Positions 58,178-64,000 of a stretch of DNA of 64,000 nt are shown in pieces (the first letter of the stretch is position 1; each line of letters begins with the position of its first letter). The DNA lies in assembly GCA_026210745.1 (NCBI GenBank), contig CP110632.1, positions 4,029,001-4,093,000 on the forward strand. Reading direction: 5' to 3'. The notes below the pieces were generated by a model. That model saw only the letters and a program-made list of their open reading frames with translations. It was not told where the DNA came from and searched no databases. Source of the DNA: Exobasidium rhododendri (Eukaryota; Basidiomycota; Exobasidiomycetes; Exobasidiales; Exobasidiaceae). A program made the translations under genes and the position numbers.

Positions 58178-61100
58178 TTATTCATCGTAATGCATCGACT
58201 TTCCCAGGGGAGGTGCAGCATACCTCTGTTGATGTCGTTGCTCTTCCTGTACGTGTGATAGTATCCCGCCACCGACACCTCTTTCCAGGTTCTCTTCTGC
58301 TCTTTGTAGTGCATCTTGCAATGACGGCGGAAGTCGCTCTTCATGCGTCTCTATTTCTACTTCCACACCGTTGGCTGTTCTGACAGGAATCGCTTCACTG
58401 ATCGTGTGACCGCTTGATTTTTGTGAGTCTAAAGCTCCTTCTGCATGGCCTGGCTCGTTCTGAAGTGGTAAGTCAGGATCGAATGGTTCTAATCCAAGCA
58501 AGCCTCTCAGAACTCCGAGCGCTCCCACTTTCGAAGTGACCAAGTTTGCATGTGCGCAAGTCTGGCTTGTCACGCAAGCTGGACACCCCTCGATACATGG
58601 ACAGCTTTCGATTACAGAGATAGCAATTCGCATCAAGCCATCTAGATGATCGAAAGCCTTTATACAGACTCCACCATTCTGGCCAGGACTGTCGTAGAAG
58701 ATCAATCTTGCTGGTCTCTTGCGACTGGATGTCTTCTTTGCATATTCCTTCTCGGCGACCTTGCACTCTGTCCGTACATCACCCGCCAAACTGACGACAA
58801 ACATGGGCGTCAAGCTGAGGAGGGCGTGTTCGGCAGCATGTATAGCGGCAGCGGCATTGATTGTCTTCTCCGTCAAAGCATTGACTAACCACAAGGGCAC
58901 GTCGATCCACAGTCCCTTTGTATCTCGGATGAACGGGGGACAATCAATGTCCACCGTGTCGAGGATATTCGCTCTTCTATCTACCTTGAAGTAACCCCAG
59001 ATGTGCGTTTCGATTCGGACATGGCCGTAGTATGCTCTAGAAGTTGTGCCGCGCAGAGAACGGATTCGGTGCGTTTCCACAGCATCGGTATCGGTGTGAT
59101 TCCTCGGTCTAGTATGGAAGTTCACATCGGCCTGAACCATCCTCGCGATTCGCTTTTCGTGGTTGATTTCTTTGCAGATGTAGGAGAACCCTTGATGCAT
59201 GAAGACTGCTCCTTCGAACGCTTCGAAGATGGCGCGATCCACTTCCACCTCTTCCATGACGCGAGGATTACCCTTTCGAGAAGGACTGTCGTCCAAGTAC
59301 ACATAGGTAAGCTGTCTGGCTCCGCGGATTGCCACCTCTCGCGAGGGGAAAGGTCGCAATTCAGCCCGACAGTGGTAAAATCCATCGGGGTCCAATTCGA
59401 GTCGATTCTTGCATAGCGACTGCAGTACGGCCACCTCTCCAAAGTACTTTGCATCCTCCTCTGGTTGGATGGGCATCTCCATAGCGGCACACTGGAGATG
59501 GCTCTCTAGCACAAAGTCGTTTGTCAAATCGACACTCAACACTGTATCTGGTTGGGTAAAGATCTCCTCGGGATTCTTCATGTAGTGTTGGTCCATCGGG
59601 AAGGGATCACCCACCAGCACCGCCAAGGAATCTTTCTGCCTTCTGCCTGCCCTGCCCGCTTGCTGCCGAAGACTCGAGATGGAATAAGGGAAGCCGAGCA
59701 TGATGACTGCGTCCAGTGTTCCGATATCAATACCGAGCTCCAACGCACTTGTCGCCACGATTCCTAGCAAACTTCCCTTGAACATGTCTTCTTCGATCTT
59801 TCTTCGGTCTTCGGGTGAGTACCCTGATCGATAGGACATGACCTTGTTCACGACATCTTGGCGGTTCTCGAGCAACAGATCGTGCCGTATCTGATTGATG
59901 ACGATTTCACACACCCGTCTCACTTTCGTAAAAATGATTGTTCGCACTCCTCGCTCCACCAAGTGACGAAACACCTTCGAGACCTCTGCATAGGCACTTA
60001 CCCTGCCCTGCTTGGGGTCATTCACGTCGATCAAGGGGGGATTCCAGATAATCCACTCTTTGCTCCCTGCCGGCGAACCATCCTCCAGTATGACTTCCAC
60101 ATCATCCACGCCGAACAACGTACTCATGTGCTCCTTTGGATTGGCCACGGTAGCGCTGCAACTGACAAAGCGGACCTTCGTATTCCCCAAGGCCTGGCAG
60201 ATTCTCCTCAATCTCCTCATGATAAAGGAAACATGGGTGCCGAACAGGCCATTGTACATGTGCAATTCATCTACCACAACGAACCGCAATCCTCGCAAAA
60301 ATCGCCTCCACTGGATTTCTTGAGGCAGGATGCTCTGATGCAGCATGTCTGGATTGGTGAAGATGACGCTTGCCCTATCTCGGATGTCTTTCCGCAAGTC
60401 CTTTGGTGTGTCCCCATCGTAGGTGGCCACAATCGTCTCTTGCAAGCCATCACAATTCAACAATAGATTCTGCAGCGTCCTTCGCTGATCTTGTGCCAAC
60501 GCCTTTGTGGGGAAGATGTACATGGCTGTGCTGGCGTAGTCTTCCTGAAGAGCTCGAAGGACGGGGATCTGATAGATGAGACTCTTTCCACTGCTTGTAC
60601 TGGTCGAAACGATAATATTCTTTCCTTCGTCGAGCGCATTCAAGGCATCCGCCTGATGGAGATAGAACTCTTCGATCCTGCGAGTTGCCCAGAGTGCATT
60701 GACGATTTCCTGACTGAGAAGAAACGTCAAGTCGTCGTATCGGGCTGGTCGTGCCACTATCGTTCGATGGCCTCCAGGGACAATTTGATCTTTGTACCAC
60801 GTCTGACCTTTGAATTCCTCAATAACTTCAATGATGTCAGGTCGATGCTCCGGGTTCGCCATCAAGAATTCCAATCGTACCTTTCTCTTCTTTGGTGTCT
60901 CTCCCACGGCCACGCCACTCAGCTCTGGATTCACAGGTACATGTTGTTCGGCAGCGGCTATGAGAAGTTGCACTGGGTCTTCTTCCTTGACTCGGCACGC
61001 CGTCAATAGCTCCAACACGGCTTGCTCGAATTTGTAGTTTCGCTTGTCTATCAGCTTCTTCATTGCGACAGGAGAGGGCATGGCACCTAGATCGGGCATC

Positions 61101-62314
61101 TGCTTTGGTTTCTTTTCAAAGCGCGACGGTCCCCTCCTCATTCCTGCCCTTCCTCGCGCTGTCGCTTTCGGGCCCTTCAACGTACCGTCATTAAATTCAA
61201 AGAAAAGGACATAGTCACTCTGCTCCCTGCTTCTTGATCCCTTCTGGGGCACGACCTCACTGCTGGGCAAGTCACTGATTCCTCCAAATCCTTCTGCGTC
61301 ATCCTGCCATCCACCTCCTCCCGACGATAGTACAGCCGTGTCTACTCGTCGACCGAAGCGATCCAGATCTACGTAAGGTTCTCCTTCTTTGATGGCGCTT
61401 GCAGCCTCGGCATACAGCTGATCCATCTCTGCTCTGTTTGCGAGAAATTTCTCCCTCGCTGTCATGTTTGGCCTTTCTCGAGTGGAAGAGCTCGTTGAAG
61501 GCTTCCCATCCAAGTGGACTTCTAGTAGATCAGCATCAATGTATGCAAAGTTGATCAAATCAGGGCAGAGTGATTTGATCTGCGCAACATCTATGACCTC
61601 CAGATTACGCTTCAGGAGACCTTCTACACTGCTCCTGATGGTATCAAAGGTGGTGGCCATGTACTTTCGCCCTGAACAGAACGCATACACGGTGTTCAGC
61701 GCCTTGAACGTCCTTTCTAGCTCAAGATAGTGCTCTGGCCACGGGAAGTCACGAAGAATCGGCGGCTTCTCTGGCTCTTCTGCTTCAAGTCTAGCAACTT
61801 CTTGTCGAGTCGGAGAGGGCGTTCGAGGTGCCTCTTCAGCTTCTATCGGCGGCTCCTCCTCCTCCTTAACACGACTATCGTCGTTGCAATCTTTGTTCGC
61901 CTCCAACTTCATACTTGATGGAGGGGGCTTCTTGTGAAATAGTTCTTCGTCACTATCGCTGAGAACTATGACATCGTCTTCCTCCTCTTTGATTCTCACA
62001 CCCAAGGTATCCTCCACCCTCTGCCTCTCCTTCAGTTGCCGCTGCTTCTCATACCGGCTTCTACTCGCACTGACTGCCTTTGCTGCATTCTCACTCAGCA
62101 GTCTTCTTCTCTTTTCACTGGGTGTCTCGAGGGTGTCTAGACGCTCTTGTCCAAGGAAGAGCTCTCCATTGTAATTGATGGACGTATGCTTCCTAGGCGA
62201 CTGCCGAGAAGGGGAGGAAGGAGCAGCGTCTGCCACTACCTTTGCCCTTGCTTTTGGTCTCACTTGTTCCTTTTGCGCTGTGATGCGCTCACCTACTCGG
62301 CGAAGCTTGGCCAT
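58178..62314 (-). CDS. HRQ1: HRQ1 RecQ4-like DNA helicase (DUF1998)
   Basis: 3'-5' helicase for crosslink repair and telomere maintenance, nuclear. Uninterrupted frame; the first ATG is at 62314, with an in-frame GTG seven codons before it; 1378 aa. The N-terminal 400 residues are charged and partly disordered. Motifs: STSTSSGKSLIYQIPVL (Walker A), IFPTKALAQDQ (Ia), TNPDMLHQSIL, VVDELHMYNG (DELH box), SCSATVANPKEH (III), VATSALELGIDIG (V) and QQAGRAGRRQKDS (VI). The C-terminal Cys cluster CPCIEGCPACVTSQTC is the zinc-binding-like element of DUF1998 helicases such as yeast Hrq1. Yeast Hrq1 has 1077 aa; the extra length is mostly N-terminal. An additional 5' exon cannot be ruled out because a CCCAG acceptor-like site precedes the ATG. 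Confidence 0.92.
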   Translation of the reverse strand: MAKLRRVGERITAQKEQVRPKARAKVVADAAPSSPSRQSPRKHTSINYNGELFLGQERLDTLETPSEKRRRLLSENAAKAVSASRSRYEKQRQLKERQRVEDTLGVRIKEEEDDVIVLSDSDEELFHKKPPPSSMKLEANKDCNDDSRVKEEEEPPIEAEEAPRTPSPTRQEVARLEAEEPEKPPILRDFPWPEHYLELERTFKALNTVYAFCSGRKYMATTFDTIRSSVEGLLKRNLEVIDVAQIKSLCPDLINFAYIDADLLEVHLDGKPSTSSSTRERPNMTAREKFLANRAEMDQLYAEAASAIKEGEPYVDLDRFGRRVDTAVLSSGGGGWQDDAEGFGGISDLPSSEVVPQKGSRSREQSDYVLFFEFNDGTLKGPKATARGRAGMRRGPSRFEKKPKQMPDLGAMPSPVAMKKLIDKRNYKFEQAVLELLTACRVKEEDPVQLLIAAAEQHVPVNPELSGVAVGETPKKRKVRLEFLMANPEHRPDIIEVIEEFKGQTWYKDQIVPGGHRTIVARPARYDDLTFLLSQEIVNALWATRRIEEFYLHQADALNALDEGKNIIVSTSTSSGKSLIYQIPVLRALQEDYASTAMYIFPTKALAQDQRRTLQNLLLNCDGLQETIVATYDGDTPKDLRKDIRDRASVIFTNPDMLHQSILPQEIQWRRFLRGLRFVVVDELHMYNGLFGTHVSFIMRRLRRICQALGNTKVRFVSCSATVANPKEHMSTLFGVDDVEVILEDGSPAGSKEWIIWNPPLIDVNDPKQGRVSAYAEVSKVFRHLVERGVRTIIFTKVRRVCEIVINQIRHDLLLENRQDVVNKVMSYRSGYSPEDRRKIEEDMFKGSLLGIVATSALELGIDIGTLDAVIMLGFPYSISSLRQQAGRAGRRQKDSLAVLVGDPFPMDQHYMKNPEEIFTQPDTVLSVDLTNDFVLESHLQCAAMEMPIQPEEDAKYFGEVAVLQSLCKNRLELDPDGFYHCRAELRPFPSREVAIRGARQLTYVYLDDSPSRKGNPRVMEEVEVDRAIFEAFEGAVFMHQGFSYICKEINHEKRIARMVQADVNFHTRPRNHTDTDAVETHRIRSLRGTTSRAYYGHVRIETHIWGYFKVDRRANILDTVDIDCPPFIRDTKGLWIDVPLWLVNALTEKTINAAAAIHAAEHALLSLTPMFVVSLAGDVRTECKVAEKEYAKKTSSRKRPARLIFYDSPGQNGGVCIKAFDHLDGLMRIAISVIESCPCIEGCPACVTSQTCAHANLVTSKVGALGVLRGLLGLEPFDPDLPLQNEPGHAEGALDSQKSSGHTISEAIPVRTANGVEVEIETHEERLPPSLQDALQRAEENLERGVGGGILSHVQEEQRHQQRYAAPPLGKSMHYDE

Positions 62315-62610
62315 GTTGATGCCAGCCTGGGACACGATATATCCTTATCTCTCCGCACTCATCAGATCTTCAATGCTAAACGTCTGTCGAGACACTCGGT
62401 CAACATGCCGCCCAGGGCGGGCTGATTAGATCTTTGCTTATGGTAAGAAAGGTACGTCAGGGCTGAAAGGATATTTCCTCATGTGGAGCAGGCTTAGGTA
62501 AGCGGCGTATTGCTTCTTCTCGAAATAAAGGGCTGTAAGTCGCAATACTCAGGCTTCCTGAAAAGTGCAACACTTACCAGCATCTCTAGTGGCAGAGACA
62601 CACTCACGTC
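62315..62610. promoter_or_regulatory. Divergent promoter HRQ1/NDUFAF7
   Basis: 296 bp between opposed start codons; both promoters must lie here. No element recognised with confidence. Confidence 0.45.
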
Positions 62611-64000
62611 ATGCGGTCGTCAAGAATTGTGCAGCAACTGTACCACCACAGTACTAGCAGCACCATCAAACGGCAAGCTATCCGAGCGGCGTGTATTGAG
62701 GTCCACTCGACACACCGACATGCTGCTTACTCTACGTCAACAGACACACCCTCTGAACAGCAAACAATCTCGCCTACAAAGACACTGGCACAGATTCTGT
62801 CCGATTCAATAAAAGCGTCTGGACCTCTGTCTGTGTCTACATTTATGAGGACGTCCCTCTTGAATCCTAGCCATGGTTACTATGCTTCCGCAAACGATCC
62901 CCTAGCACCGAATGCAGAGTCATCATCTTCCAGAGATGTTCTGGGAGCGAAGGGGGACTTCGTCACTAGCCCTGAAATTAGTCAAGTATTTGGAGAGTTG
63001 TTGGCAGTATTTTTTGTAGCTAGATGGCAAGCAACGGAGCTGTGCAGAAAGACCAGGCTGATAGAGCTGGGTCCGGGAAAAGGGACTCTACTGGCTGATA
63101 TGCTGCGGACATTCTCACGCTTTGACGGCTTCTTTCACACATTGAAGGAGATTCATTTGGTAGAGACGTCGCCAGGATTGATTCAACTTCAGCACGATGC
63201 CATCAGTAACGCTCTTGCAAAGTGTGGGAAGAAGTTGGTTGGCGCGGATAAAGAAATTTTAGAAGATGACGAGATTCGGATAGAGTGGTTTCCACTAATC
63301 GATAGCGTTCCCATTCAGAACGACAGCTGGTCCATGGTAGTAGCTCATGAGTTCTTCGATGCACTGCCAATGCATATCTTCGAAAGGACCTCGGATGGAT
63401 TCCGAGAAGTCTTGGTTGATGTAGAGCGAGAAGGTCAGAGAAAAGGTGGCATTACGATCTTGAAACCGGGTGACTTTAACGTAGGCGGCCGCAATAGCCA
63501 GAAGGAGAAGCTTAATGCCGATGCAGCTAAACAACCCAAATTCCGCTATGTCTTATCTTCCTCACCTACCCCATGGTCCATGCTTTTGGCGGCTCGAAAT
63601 CCTCGCTTCCAACTTCTGCAACCAGGTCAAAGAGTCGAAATTAGTCCGGAGGCTTGGGCTGCGGCGAGAAGGATGGGAGAGCTAGTGGCAGGAAGAAAAG
63701 CAATGGAAAAGCAAGGCGAAGAGAAGGACGATGTCAATGTGGAAGCAGGCAAAGCGAGAGAGGTGGAAAGACTGAAGGGCGGTAGTATGGGTGGAGCTGG
63801 ATTAATCATTGACTATGGCGATGACAAGGCATTCGGGGGAAGCTTTCGGGTGAGTCTATCGTGGTCCCATATAAAGGCACCCGGCTAAACAACTCTGCTT
63901 CCTCGTCATTCGCATAAATGATAGGCATTCAAAGCTCACCGAATCGTAGATCCACTAGAAGCACCCGGTACAGCCGACTTGACAGCCAATGTGGACTTCC
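62611..64000 (+). CDS. NDUFAF7/MidA protein-arginine methyltransferase, 5' part
   Basis: Mitochondrial enzyme that dimethylates NDUFS2 (49-kDa subunit) during complex I assembly in humans. Exon 1 62611-63849, exon 2 from 63925 to the window edge, so the 3' end is missing. The first 45 residues are basic, rich in Ser, Thr and His and nearly acid-free, a presequence. Conserved features: GPLSVSTFMRTSLLNPSHGYY, GDFVTSPEISQVFGELL, the SAM loop LIELGPGKGTLLADMLR, VAHEFFDALP, GAGLIIDYGDD, and across the intron AFKAHRIVDPLEAPGTADLT. The last matches the family's PGxxDLTxxVDF. A charged insert (63690-63780) precedes the IIDYG motif. The presence of this factor implies the fungus has respiratory complex I. 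Confidence 0.93.

Overview
The window is nuclear DNA of a filamentous or yeast-like fungus, most likely a basidiomycete. Genes are dense (23 called, none of them bacterial), lie on both strands, and are cut by many short GT-AG introns, mostly 50-110 nt with GTGAGT/GTAAGT donors. The proteins are fungal housekeeping types: LCB1, EPL1, SKI2, HRQ1, LIN1, UBA4, ARF1 and an MLP1/TPR nucleoporin. A smut-lineage (Ustilaginomycotina) source is my guess only. No tRNA, rRNA, transposon, CRISPR array or virus-like gene could be supported.

Layout. 1-743: 3' end of an unknown gene (+). 875-3087: EXO1 nuclease (-). 3388-4839: LIN1/CD2BP2 U5 snRNP factor (-). 5027-6747: UBA4/MOCS3 (+). 6937-8904: unknown disordered protein (-). 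8905-12115: a long stretch without a confident gene. 12116-13286: ARF GTPase (+). 14308-16350: galactokinase (+). 16521-18758: SPF45-like splicing factor (-). 18995-21084: TBC-domain protein (+). 21342-23777: NIPA-type magnesium transporter (-). 24574-26375: LCB1 (-). 26724-32634: MLP1/TPR nucleoporin (-), broken by a frameshift in a microsatellite. 32917-34064: alpha/beta hydrolase (+). 34074-37511: large mitochondrial helical-repeat protein (-). 38188-39225: unknown (+). 39478-43549: SKI2 helicase (-). 43807-44946: WKF-domain protein (+). 45197-49430: giant disordered protein ending in an HDDC2-type HD hydrolase (-). 50180-54849: EPL1 (-). 55782-57863: a pICln-calcipressin locus (-). 58178-62314: HRQ1 helicase (-). 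62611-64000: 5' part of NDUFAF7/MidA (+).

The genes do not form one pathway or cluster. Themes that recur are RNA processing and export (LIN1, SPF45, pICln, TPR, SKI2), DNA repair (EXO1, HRQ1), chromatin (EPL1), membrane traffic (ARF, TBC) and mitochondrial biogenesis (NDUFAF7, the PPR-like protein). Five gene pairs are divergent with about 190-300 bp between start codons and probably share promoters: LIN1/UBA4, SPF45/TBC, TPR/hydrolase, SKI2/WKF and HRQ1/NDUFAF7.

The most unusual object is at 55782-57863. The last pICln intron can be spliced so that pICln reads in frame into a calcineurin regulator. The same DNA also offers a stop inside that intron, with a fresh ATG five bases later and a good splice donor, which would make two separate proteins. 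Second is the TPR gene, whose reading frame is broken by one extra C in a (TCC)n tract.
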